Assembly: GCA_963721405.1 (NCBI GenBank)
Contig: CAVRJA010000006.1
Coordinates: 62,001 to 126,000, forward strand
From: JAFNAG01 sp963721405
Lineage (GTDB): Bacteria; Acidobacteriota; UBA6911
Direction: 5' to 3'
DNA length: 64,000 nt
Part shown: piece by piece, positions 1 to 7,016 of the stretch
How the letters are laid out: the number at the start of each line of letters is the position of its first letter
How positions within the stretch are numbered: position 1 is the first letter of the stretch
Translations under genes and position numbers: made by a program
Notes under the pieces: model-generated
The model's database searches: none
Told to the model about the DNA's origin: nothing
What the model saw: only the letters and a program-made list of their open reading frames with translations

Positions 1-581
1 TGCTTTCGCGCAAGCGGGCGAGTGAAGGACTTTACCCGGCGATCGACCTGCTGCAATCCAGCTCCAAGATGGCCACGCCCGGCGTCGTCGGCGAACGGCA
101 TTATCTCCTGGCGCAGGAAATCAGGCGGACCCTGGCGCAGTACGAAGATCTCAAGGACGTCATCGCCATGCTCGGCCTGGAGCAACTGTCGCCGGATGAC
201 CGCAAGGTGGTTGCCCGCGCCCGGCGGCTGGAGCGATTCCTCACCCAGCCGTTTTTCGCCACCGAGCAGTTTAGCGGCATCAGGGGAAAACTCGTCAGCC
301 TCAAAGACTCGCTCGATGGCTGCGAACGAATCCTGCGCGATGAATTCAAAGACTACCCGGAGAGCGCGCTTTACATGATCGGTGTAATTGATGAGGCAAA
401 GAAAAAGGCCGCGCCCGACAAACCCGAAGCCAAGCCCGAACCCGGGGCCAAACCAGCGGTGAAGGCCGACCCAAAGCCCCCCGCCCATTCCAAGCCCAAA
501 GCCAAGTCCGAACCGCCACCGAAGCCCGAACCGACACCTAAACCGGAGGGCGAACATGCAGCCGACCCTCATGAATCTTAA
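1..581 (+). CDS. atpD: N-type ATPase beta subunit, C-terminal part
   Basis: This is the C-terminal third of the catalytic beta subunit of an F-type ATPase. The 5' end lies outside the window and the reading frame enters at base 3. The first residues (S-R-K-R-A-S-E-G-L-Y-P-A-I-D) are the usual beta segment after the nucleotide-binding domain, followed by the helical C-terminal domain with Y-E-D-L-K-D-V-I-A-M-L-G. After the normal end near base 400 comes a tail of about 60 residues rich in Lys, Pro, Glu and Ala, which ordinary beta subunits lack. The gene overlaps atpC by 26 bp. The downstream order C-Q-R-B-E-F-A marks the operon as the N-ATPase type rather than the housekeeping atpIBEFHAGDC. 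Confidence 0.93.
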   Translation, partial: LSRKRASEGLYPAIDLLQSSSKMATPGVVGERHYLLAQEIRRTLAQYEDLKDVIAMLGLEQLSPDDRKVVARARRLERFLTQPFFATEQFSGIRGKLVSLKDSLDGCERILRDEFKDYPESALYMIGVIDEAKKKAAPDKPEAKPEPGAKPAVKADPKPPAHSKPKAKSEPPPKPEPTPKPEGEHAADPHES

Positions 582-960
582 GGTTCTCCTGCCATTCCGA
601 ATCTTCGCCGGGAAAACCGGCGTTTCGCGCATCGTCGCCGAGACCCGCGAGGGCTCGTTCGGACTCTTGCCACACCGACTGGACTGCGTCGCTGCGCTCG
701 CGCCCGGCATTCTGATCTACGAAAATGAAGCGGAGGGCGAGGTTTACATGGCCGTCGATGAAGGGGTGCTGGTCAAGACCGGCCCGGACGTGCTCGTCTC
801 CGTGCGCAACGCAATCGGCGGAACCGACCTCGGCAAACTGCGTGAGGCGGTGGAACGGGAGTTTCTGAACCTGAACGAGCGGGAGCAGAGCGTCCGCTCA
901 GTGATGGCGAAAATGGAGAGCGGTTTTATCCGCCGCTTAGCGGAGTTTCATCATGAGTGA
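556..960 (+). CDS. atpC: N-type ATPase epsilon subunit
   Basis: This encodes a 134-aa epsilon subunit of the F1 central stalk. The N-terminal beta-sandwich is recognisable: it opens with M-N-L-K-V-L-L-P-F and contains the family segment E-T-R-E-G-S-F-G-L-L-P-H-R-L-D. The C-terminal helical part is short. The chosen ATG at 556 has a GGAGGG sequence 5 bp upstream. An ATG at 571 would give a more typical N terminus and remains possible. The gene overlaps atpD upstream and atpQ downstream, so translational coupling is likely. In this ATPase class atpC follows atpD at the head of the operon. Confidence 0.92.
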   Translation: MQPTLMNLKVLLPFRIFAGKTGVSRIVAETREGSFGLLPHRLDCVAALAPGILIYENEAEGEVYMAVDEGVLVKTGPDVLVSVRNAIGGTDLGKLREAVEREFLNLNEREQSVRSVMAKMESGFIRRLAEFHHE

Positions 961-1291
961 AAAATCGGAAACTGAGAGCGCGAAAAACCGGACTGCGTTC
1001 AGTCGGGAGGTCGGCGCGAAGGCGGCGCGCAAGCTCAAGGCGCGGCGTAACTCCAAGCAGGGCGTCTGGTTTGGCTTGGGCATGATGGGGCTTATCGGCT
1101 GGTCGGTGGTGGTTCCGACGCTGCTCGGCGCGGCGCTTGGTATCTGGCTGGACAATCGTCATCCAGGAAAACACTCCTGGACGCTGGCGCTGTTGGTTGC
1201 TGGGCTCGCGATCGGCTGTTTGAATGCCTGGCATTGGGTGGCCAAGGAGGACAAGGAAATGCGCGAGGAACAGGAGAATAGCGATGAATGA
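953..1291 (+). CDS. atpQ: N-ATPase accessory membrane subunit AtpQ (AtpI-like)
   Basis: This 112-aa protein has a charged N-terminal half followed by two membrane helices (about residues 43-65 and 77-97), the layout of AtpI/AtpQ-type proteins. Family members are thought to help c-ring assembly or Mg2+ supply; nothing in the sequence shows that directly. Its place between atpC and atpR is the diagnostic N-ATPase position. The start overlaps the end of atpC by 8 bp and its own end overlaps atpR by 8 bp. Confidence 0.82.
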   Translation: MSEKSETESAKNRTAFSREVGAKAARKLKARRNSKQGVWFGLGMMGLIGWSVVVPTLLGAALGIWLDNRHPGKHSWTLALLVAGLAIGCLNAWHWVAKEDKEMREEQENSDE

Positions 1292-1595
1292 AACATTGAC
1301 CCTGATGTCGGCGTTCGTGACGGGCGTTTTGCTCGGGGCGATTTTCTTTGGCGGCCTTTGGTGGACGGTTCAGAAGGGGATTTCATCCAAAAGGCCGGCG
1401 CTTTGGTTTTTCGGCAGCCTGTTGCTGCGAACAAGCATTGCCCTGGCCGGCTTCTATTTTATCGCGCGCGGTCATTTTGAGAGGCTGCTGGTTTGCCTCC
1501 TTGGATTTGTCATTGCGCGCCTTATCGTGACGCGGCTCACCCGAGCGGCGGAAAAGACACCTTACCTGGCACGGGAGGCCAGCCATGCACCTTAG
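1284..1595 (+). CDS. atpR: N-ATPase subunit AtpR
   Basis: This 103-aa protein is predicted to have three transmembrane segments: residues about 5-25, 38-60 and 66-85. AtpR is found only in N-ATPase operons, always just before atpB. It carries conserved arginines in or near membrane segments; R49 in L-L-L-R-T-S-I and R62 are candidates. They have been proposed to interact with the extra carboxylate of the c subunit. The ATG at 1284 was chosen because it sits inside the atpQ stop overlap after the purine-rich GGAGAAT; an upstream in-frame start would give an extension without family resemblance. It overlaps atpB by 11 bp. Confidence 0.82.
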   Translation: MNETLTLMSAFVTGVLLGAIFFGGLWWTVQKGISSKRPALWFFGSLLLRTSIALAGFYFIARGHFERLLVCLLGFVIARLIVTRLTRAAEKTPYLAREASHAP

Positions 1596-2289
1596 TCCCG
1601 ACGAGATTATCTATTGGCAACACGGGTTTCTCAAACTCAACGCCACGATTGTGATTACGTGGGGACTGATGCTCGTGCTGGCTGTCGGTTCAAAACTCAT
1701 CACGCGCAAGCTTTCCACGGATCTGAAACGTTCCCGCTGGCAGAACCTTCTGGAAATCGTTGTCACCGGCATCATGAAACAAATTGAAGAGGTGGGGCTA
1801 AGTGAGCCGCAGAAATATCTCGGATTTCTGGGCACGCTCTTTCTATATGTGGCCGCAGCCAGCCTCTGCACCGTCATGCCCGGCTACGAGCCGCCGACCG
1901 GCTCGCTCTCGACCACGGCCGCACTCGCGCTGTGCGTGTTTGTGGCCGTGCCGTTCTTCGGCATCGAAGAGCAAGGGGTGGGCAGCTACCTCAAATCCTA
2001 TGTGAAGCCGACGTTCATCATGCTGCCGTTTAACATCATCAGCGAGCTTTCGCGCACGCTGGCCCTGGCCGTCCGTCTGTTCGGCAATATGATGAGTGGG
2101 GCGATGATTATCGCTATCCTGCTCACTATTACGCCCTTCATCTTCCCAATCATCATGACGGCGCTCGGTCTGCTCACCGGCATGGTGCAGGCCTACATCT
2201 TTAGCATCCTGGCAGCGGTTTACATCGCAGCCGCCACGCGCGTCCGTAGGCCCAAGAAGCCTGAACCGTTACAAAGCATTGAAGCATGA
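1585..2289 (+). CDS. atpB: N-type ATPase subunit a
   Basis: This 234-aa Fo subunit a forms the ion half-channels against the c-ring. Five or six hydrophobic helices are visible. The hallmark helix contains the essential arginine in L-A-L-A-V-R-L-F-G-N-M, which aligns with E. coli aArg210. The protein is shorter than the E. coli subunit (271 aa), as usual for this class. Translation is coupled to atpR through an 11-bp overlap. A 24-bp gap with an AAGAGGAG ribosome binding site leads to atpE. Confidence 0.93.
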   Translation: MHLSPDEIIYWQHGFLKLNATIVITWGLMLVLAVGSKLITRKLSTDLKRSRWQNLLEIVVTGIMKQIEEVGLSEPQKYLGFLGTLFLYVAAASLCTVMPGYEPPTGSLSTTAALALCVFVAVPFFGIEEQGVGSYLKSYVKPTFIMLPFNIISELSRTLALAVRLFGNMMSGAMIIAILLTITPFIFPIIMTALGLLTGMVQAYIFSILAAVYIAAATRVRRPKKPEPLQSIEA

Positions 2290-2313
2290 ACTACGACAAC
2301 AAGAGGAGATTAT

Positions 2314-2595
2314 ATGGATAGCATGACCATCATCGCGGTGGCGTCAATTGTCATCGCCGGCGTCACCACCAGTTTCGGCTGCATGGGGCCTGCTTTGGCG
2401 GAAGGAAAAGCGGTCGCCTCGGCGCTGAGTTCGCTGGCCCAGCAGCCTGATGGCTCCGCTACCATCACCCGGACCTTGTTCGTGGGCCTCGCGATGATCG
2501 AGTCAACGGCCATCTACTGTTTCGTGGTCTCGATGATTCTCATCTTCGCCAATCCGTTCTGGAACCACGTCATCGCTCAAACCACAGGAAAGTAA
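2314..2595 (+). CDS. atpE: N-type ATPase subunit c with double carboxylate
   Basis: This 93-aa hairpin rotor subunit begins after a strong AAGAGGAG site, as expected for the most abundant subunit. Helix 2 carries M-I-E-S-T-A-I-Y: E63 is the ion-binding carboxylate, and S64, T65 and Y68 correspond to Na+ ligands S66, T67 and Y70 of the Ilyobacter Na+ ring. In helix 1 the position of the Na+ ligand Gln32 is Glu (E30 in A-L-A-E-G-K), so two carboxylates face the site, as reported for several N-ATPases. The polar loop reads A-Q-Q-P-D, without the usual Arg of R-Q-P. Whether H+ or Na+ is moved cannot be read off the sequence alone. Confidence 0.92.
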   Translation: MDSMTIIAVASIVIAGVTTSFGCMGPALAEGKAVASALSSLAQQPDGSATITRTLFVGLAMIESTAIYCFVVSMILIFANPFWNHVIAQTTGK

Positions 2596-2599
2596 ACCT

Positions 2600-3637
2600 A
2601 TGTTAATCGATTGGTTCACGGTCGGAGCACAGGCGCTCAACTTTCTCATCCTGGTGTGGTTGATGAAGCGCTTCCTTTACAAACCTATTCTCCACGCCAT
2701 CGATGAGCGGGAGAAGCGGATAGCCACAGAACTCGCGAACGCCAACAAGAAGAAGGCCGAAGCCCAAAAGGAGAGCGACGAATTCAAGCACAAAAACGAG
2801 GAGTTTGACCGACAGCGCGCCGCGCTCTTGAGCAAAGCGACAGAAGAGGCGCAGGCCGAACGTCAGCGGCTCTTCGAGGAAGCGCGGAAGGCCGCCGACG
2901 CCTTGAGTGCCAAGCGACAGGAAACGCTGAGAAACGAGGCCCATAACCTGAATCAAGCCATCAGTCGCCGGACCCAGCAGGAAGTGTTTGCCATCGCGCG
3001 AAAGGCGCTGACGGATCTTGCTACGACGGGTTTGGAAGAACGCCTGGGCGCGGTGTTCACTCGCCGCTTGCGAGAGATGGACGGCCAGGCGAAAGCAGGC
3101 CTCGGCGAGGCCCTTAAGAGAGCGTCTGACCCTGCGGTCGTGCGCAGCGCTTTTGACATGCCCGCGGAGCAACGCGCGGTGATACAAAATGCGCTCAACG
3201 AAACCTTCTCGGCTGAAGTCCACATTCGGTTCGAGACCGCGCCAGACCTGATCGGCGGCATTGAACTCATCACGAATGGACAAAAGGTGGCGTGGAGCAT
3301 CGCGGATTATCTGGCGTCGCTGGAAAAGGGCGTCGAAGAACTTCTGAAAGAGAAGGACAAACCTGAAGCCAAAGCCGAGCCCAAACCTGAAGTCAAGGCC
3401 GAGCCAAATCCCGAAGTTAAGCCCGAGCCCAAACCTGAAGCCAAAGCTCAGCCGAAACCTGAAGCCAAGCCTGAGCCGAAACCTGAAGCCAAGGTCGAGC
3501 CTCAACCTGAAACCAGAGCCGAGGCCAAACCTGAGGCCAAGGCTGAGCCTAAACCCGAGGCCAAGGCTGAGCCTAAACCCGAAGTCAAGGCCGAGCCCAA
3601 ACCTGAAGAACCAAAGCCCGAAACAAAGAGCCAATGA
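2600..3637 (+). CDS. atpF: N-type ATPase subunit b, long form with delta-like domain and repeat tail
   Basis: This 345-aa peripheral-stalk subunit is far longer than a normal b subunit (about 160 aa). Residues 7-25 form the membrane anchor. Residues about 30-135 are a charged coiled coil. Residues about 140-245 resemble the C-terminal half of the delta/OSCP subunit, ending with a segment like D-L-I-G-G-I-E-L-I-T-N-G. This fits the absence of a separate atpH in the operon. From residue 254 a low-complexity tail of eight-residue Lys/Pro/Glu/Ala units runs to the end. The stop overlaps the atpA start as ATGA. The tail's role is unknown. Confidence 0.88.
   Translation: MLIDWFTVGAQALNFLILVWLMKRFLYKPILHAIDEREKRIATELANANKKKAEAQKESDEFKHKNEEFDRQRAALLSKATEEAQAERQRLFEEARKAADALSAKRQETLRNEAHNLNQAISRRTQQEVFAIARKALTDLATTGLEERLGAVFTRRLREMDGQAKAGLGEALKRASDPAVVRSAFDMPAEQRAVIQNALNETFSAEVHIRFETAPDLIGGIELITNGQKVAWSIADYLASLEKGVEELLKEKDKPEAKAEPKPEVKAEPNPEVKPEPKPEAKAQPKPEAKPEPKPEAKVEPQPETRAEAKPEAKAEPKPEAKAEPKPEVKAEPKPEEPKPETKSQ
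3359..3633 (+). repeat. 24-bp tandem repeats encoding the atpF tail
   Basis: About eleven imperfect copies of a 24-bp unit occur here in frame, each encoding a variant of E-P-K-P-E-A-K-A. Most differences between units are synonymous or exchange A for V, P or T. The array has no spacers and lies wholly inside atpF, so it is a coding minisatellite. Such arrays change copy number readily, so tail length may vary between strains. Confidence 0.9.
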
Positions 3638-5271
3638 ACATGGAACCTGAGAGCCTTCAGAACGTTTTCGACGGCGCGTTTGCTGGAATAAGCCAAGTGC
3701 GGGAAGCATTCACGCCACAACTGACGCCACGTGAGGTGGGCACAATCACCAGCGTTGCCACCGGCATTGCCAAGGTGTCGGGCTTACCCGGCGTGGGTTT
3801 TGATGAATTGGTGACATTTCCCGGCGACGTGCTCGGCATTGCGTTCAATGTGGATGCGGACGAAATTGGCGTCGTTCTGCTCGGCGAATACTGGCATCTC
3901 CACGCGGGAGATGAAGTCCAGCGCACGAGCCGGGTCATGGACGTGGCCGTGGGTGATGGATTGCTGGGGCGTGTCATCGACCCGCTCGGTCGGCCGCTCG
4001 ATGGCAATGGGATGGTGGCATCCAGCGAGCGCCTGCCCGTCGAACGCGCCGCCGCGCCCATCATGGATCGCGCGCCCGTCACGGTGCCTCTTCAGACCGG
4101 CCTCAAAGTCATCGATGCGCTCATTCCCGTTGGGCGTGGCCAGCGCGAGTTGATTCTCGGCGACCGCCAGACGGGCAAAACCGCCATTGCGATCGACACC
4201 ATCCTCAACCAGCGAGGCCAGAATGTCCTGTGCGTTTATTGTGCCATCGGTCAGCGCGCGTCGGCAGTCGCGAAGGCCGTGGCAACCTTGCGGGAAAAGG
4301 GTGCGATGGATTACACCGTCGTCGTCGTGACCGAGGGCAACGACCCGCCGGGTCTCGCTTACATCGCGCCTTACGCCGCGACCAGCATCGCGGAGTCTTT
4401 CATGGAAGCAGGCCGGGATGTGCTGATCGTTTACGACGACCTCACCCATCACGCGCGCGCCTACCGCGAACTCTCTCTTTTGCTGCGCCGTCCGCCCGGC
4501 CGCGAAGCGTTTCCCGGCGACATCTTTTATATCCACTCCCGGCTGCTCGAACGTGCGACGCACTTGCGCAAGGAACTCGGCGGCGGTTCCCTCACGGCGC
4601 TGCCCATCATCGAAACCGAAGCGCAGGACATTTCCGCCTATATTCCGACCAACTTGATTTCCATCACGGATGGGCAGATCTACCTCTCGCCGTCGCTGTT
4701 CGAATTGGGCGTGCTGCCCGCGGTCGATGTCGGGAAATCCGTTTCGCGCGTTGGCGGTAAAGCACAACGCGCGGCCTACCGTGCCGTGGCGGGCGACCTC
4801 AAGCTCGCCTACGCGCAGTTTGAGGAACTCGAAACCTTTTCCCGGTTCGGAGCCCGCCTGGATGAAGACACCCGCAAGATCATCGAGCACGGACGGCGAA
4901 TTCGCGCCTGCCTCAAACAGCCGGAATTCGTCCCGGTGTCCGTGCCCGCGCAAATCGCCGTGCTGCTGGCGTTGACCGCAGAACTCTTCGACCGTGTGCC
5001 GCTTGACCAGATGACGGACGCCGAGCACGCCCTACGCGAGGCGGCCGCGGAGATCCCGGCGGAGGTGAGCGAGCGATTGGATACGGCCGAAAAATTGAGC
5101 GACGAGGATCGTGAAACGATTATCCAAATCGCCCGCAAATCGCTTGCTCGCTTCCAGCCCAAACCGGAATCCGAAGCCAGAGCCGATCCCAAGCCTGAAC
5201 CCGAGTCCAAGCCGGAGGCCCAAACGGAGGCCAAACCAAAACCCAAGGCGGCACCCAAGGAGAAGTCATGA
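3634..5271 (+). CDS. atpA: N-type ATPase alpha subunit
   Basis: This 545-aa non-catalytic alpha subunit includes the beta-barrel N-terminal domain, the P-loop G-D-R-Q-T-G-K-T near residue 175, and the alpha signature around P-A-V-D-V-G-K-S-V-S-R-V-G-G (about residue 365). The helical C-terminal domain ends near residue 505. A tail of about 40 residues made of Lys, Pro, Glu and Ala follows, similar in style to the tails on AtpD and AtpF. The ATG overlaps the atpF stop (ATGA). The atpA stop itself overlaps another ATG at 5268, the start of a broken atpG copy. Confidence 0.94.
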   Translation: MNMEPESLQNVFDGAFAGISQVREAFTPQLTPREVGTITSVATGIAKVSGLPGVGFDELVTFPGDVLGIAFNVDADEIGVVLLGEYWHLHAGDEVQRTSRVMDVAVGDGLLGRVIDPLGRPLDGNGMVASSERLPVERAAAPIMDRAPVTVPLQTGLKVIDALIPVGRGQRELILGDRQTGKTAIAIDTILNQRGQNVLCVYCAIGQRASAVAKAVATLREKGAMDYTVVVVTEGNDPPGLAYIAPYAATSIAESFMEAGRDVLIVYDDLTHHARAYRELSLLLRRPPGREAFPGDIFYIHSRLLERATHLRKELGGGSLTALPIIETEAQDISAYIPTNLISITDGQIYLSPSLFELGVLPAVDVGKSVSRVGGKAQRAAYRAVAGDLKLAYAQFEELETFSRFGARLDEDTRKIIEHGRRIRACLKQPEFVPVSVPAQIAVLLALTAELFDRVPLDQMTDAEHALREAAAEIPAEVSERLDTAEKLSDEDRETIIQIARKSLARFQPKPESEARADPKPEPESKPEAQTEAKPKPKAAPKEKS

Positions 5272-5393
5272 GCAACACCATCGCAAGTCTGCGCTGTAAG
5301 TCCGGCATCGGCGATCTCTTAGTCTTCGCCCACACGAGAAAGGCCCCAGCCGCAGCGAGCGATGAAAAGCCACTGGATAAGGCGCCTTGTTAG
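5268..5393 (+). pseudogene. Relic of the atpG 5' end
   Basis: An ATG overlapping the atpA stop (ATGA) opens a 41-codon reading frame. Its first 17 residues, M-S-N-T-I-A-S-L-R-C-K-S-G-I-G-D-L, match the start of the intact gamma subunit downstream (M-S-D-T-T-V-S-L-R-R-K-I-R-G-A-G-D-L). Similarity then stops and the frame ends at TAG. I read this as the original atpA-atpG junction, left behind when the two genes now at 5458-7016 were placed between atpA and a functional atpG. A new small gene is less likely. Confidence 0.72.
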
Positions 5394-5457
5394 GGCATTT
5401 TTGTTAAGCGATTATTGAGTTATTAGCGTGACTGAATCACGAACCAGGAGGCAGGAA

Positions 5458-6621
5458 ATGACACAGAACAGGACTTTGCTCACCATCGAATCGCTGGCCG
5501 AGTTGGCGTCGGCTCAACACTCGCCGTGTCTCTCGCTTTACCAGCCGACCCATCGGCGCCGTCCGGAGAACCAGCAGGACCCGATCCGGTTTCGCAATCT
5601 TGTAAAGGAGCTGGAGACATCGCTCCGGCAGAAGTATCCGGCCGTCGAAACCCGGCTCCTTCTGGAACCGTTTGAAGCCCTCGCTCTCGATCATGACTTC
5701 TGGAGCCATACGCTGGATGGATTGGCCGTGCTGGGCGGGCCGAGCCTGTTTCGAGTGTTCCGCCTTCAGCGGCCGGTCGCCCAATTGGCCGTCGTAGCCG
5801 ACAGCTTCCACACCAAGCCATTGCGACGTTTTCTGCAATCGGTCGGTCGCTATCAGGTTCTGGGATTGAGCCTCCACAAGATCCAGGTCTTCGAGGGAAA
5901 CCGCGACGTGCTCGACGAGATCGATCCGGCTCCGGGAGTCCCGCGGACGATCACCGAGGCGCTGGGGGCGGAACTGACCGAACCGCGCCAGACGGTCGCC
6001 TCCTATGGCGGCGTCGGCGGAGATAGCACGCCGATGCACCATGGCCAGGGCGGGAAGAAGGACGAGGCCGACATCGACGCTGAGCGGTTTTTTCGTGCCA
6101 TCGACCGCGCGGTGACCGAGCACCATTCCCGGCCGTCGGGCCTGCCGTTGATCCTGGCGGCGTTGCCGGAACATCATCATCTCTTCCACCGAGTCAGCCA
6201 TAACCCGTTTCTGCTGGCTGAGGGACTCACCATCAATCCCGATACTCTGCCGATCGACGAACTTCGGCAACGCGCCTGGCAAGTCGTCGAGCCGCAGTAT
6301 CAGGCGCGGCTGGCTACACTTGCCGACGAGTTCGCAGTGGCGAAGTCCAATGGGCTCGGCAGTGACGACCTGGCGCAGATTGCTCAGGCGGCCACCGCCG
6401 GGCGGGTCGCGATCCTGCTGATAGAGTCCGACCGCCAGATCGCCGGCCGGCTCGACAGCGCGACGGGTCGGGTCGAAGTTGCGGAGCTGAGCCACCCGCA
6501 AGTCGATGACCTACTCGACGACCTGGGCGAGCTGGTCGGGAAGATGGGCGGCCGGGTCATGGTCATTCCGGCCGAGCGGATGCCGGGGAGGACGGGACTG
6601 GCTGCCACCTACCGGTATTGA
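5458..6621 (+). CDS. baeRF3-like (archaeo-eukaryotic release factor family) protein
   Basis: This 387-aa cytosolic protein resembles the bacterial archaeo-eukaryotic release factor domain family 3. The typical opening is present (L-A-S-A-Q-H-S-P-C-L-S-L-Y-Q-P-T-H). The centre has A-V-V-A-D-S-F-H-T-K-P-L and the later release-factor-like fold contains L-P-L-I-L-A-A-L-P-E-H-H. Family members are thought to act on ribosomes, by analogy to eRF1/Pelota, but function is unproven. The ATG at 5458 follows a good AGGAGG site; an upstream GTG at 5428 lacks one. It sits inside the ATPase operon, 29 bp before a hibernation-factor gene, suggesting a joint ribosome-protection role. Confidence 0.72.
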   Translation: MTQNRTLLTIESLAELASAQHSPCLSLYQPTHRRRPENQQDPIRFRNLVKELETSLRQKYPAVETRLLLEPFEALALDHDFWSHTLDGLAVLGGPSLFRVFRLQRPVAQLAVVADSFHTKPLRRFLQSVGRYQVLGLSLHKIQVFEGNRDVLDEIDPAPGVPRTITEALGAELTEPRQTVASYGGVGGDSTPMHHGQGGKKDEADIDAERFFRAIDRAVTEHHSRPSGLPLILAALPEHHHLFHRVSHNPFLLAEGLTINPDTLPIDELRQRAWQVVEPQYQARLATLADEFAVAKSNGLGSDDLAQIAQAATAGRVAILLIESDRQIAGRLDSATGRVEVAELSHPQVDDLLDDLGELVGKMGGRVMVIPAERMPGRTGLAATYRY

Positions 6622-6650
6622 ACTAATGACAATCACAACAGGAGAACACC

Positions 6651-7016
6651 ATGCAGGTCCAAATTAATACCGACCGTAACATCGAAGGTCACGAGGCGCT
6701 GGCCGCTCACATCCGTGGCACAGTGGAGAGTGCCCTGAGCCGAATCAGCCATCAGATCACGCGAGTCGAGGTCCACCTGAGCGCCGAGAGCAGCCACAAG
6801 AGCAGCCAGAACGACAAGCGCTGCATGATGGAAGCCCGCCTCGAAGGCTGCCAGCCCATCGCGGTCACTCACCAGGCAGCGACCTTGGACCAGGCCGTCG
6901 ACGGCGCTGCAGATAAGTTATCCCGATTGATCGAGAGCACCCTCGGACGGCTGCGCGATCAAAAGAGTCGCAGGACTGACCCGCCTCCGCCGGGGCCGAA
7001 ACTCCCGGAGGAATGA
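6651..7016 (+). CDS. Ribosome hibernation promoting factor (HPF/RaiA) family protein
   Basis: This 121-aa protein shows the HPF/RaiA fold: a first strand M-Q-V-Q-I-N-T, a long helix with E-A-L-A-A-H-I-R, a strand with R-V-E-V-H-L-S, and a second helix with A-A-D-K-L-S-R-L-I. It lacks the long C-terminal dimerisation domain of long HPF and ends in a Pro-rich tail. Such proteins bind the 30S decoding region and silence ribosomes under energy limitation. A GGAGAA site precedes the ATG. Its stop overlaps the atpG start (ATGATGA), so it is co-translated with an ATPase subunit, an unusual link between ribosome silencing and energy supply. Confidence 0.78.
   Translation: MQVQINTDRNIEGHEALAAHIRGTVESALSRISHQITRVEVHLSAESSHKSSQNDKRCMMEARLEGCQPIAVTHQAATLDQAVDGAADKLSRLIESTLGRLRDQKSRRTDPPPPGPKLPEE

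Noticed and set aside
3359..3633. Possible CRISPR array
   Set aside because: The 24-bp units are directly adjacent without spacers and are in frame inside atpF.
2603..3709. Long open frame (368 codons) on the minus strand opposite atpF
   Set aside because: It exists because the K/P/E/A repeat lacks stop codons on either strand; the product is Leu/Gly/Phe repeats and the plus strand is clearly atpF.
3784..5028. 414-codon minus-strand frame opposite atpA
   Set aside because: Shadow of a highly conserved ATPase gene in GC-rich DNA; no family features.
5380..5410. Terminator after atpA
   Set aside because: AAGGCGCCTT is self-complementary but has no loop, and the T-run is separated from it by several bases.
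5437..6501. 354-codon minus-strand frame opposite the baeRF3-like gene
   Set aside because: No family features, and the plus-strand protein is recognisable with a good ribosome site.
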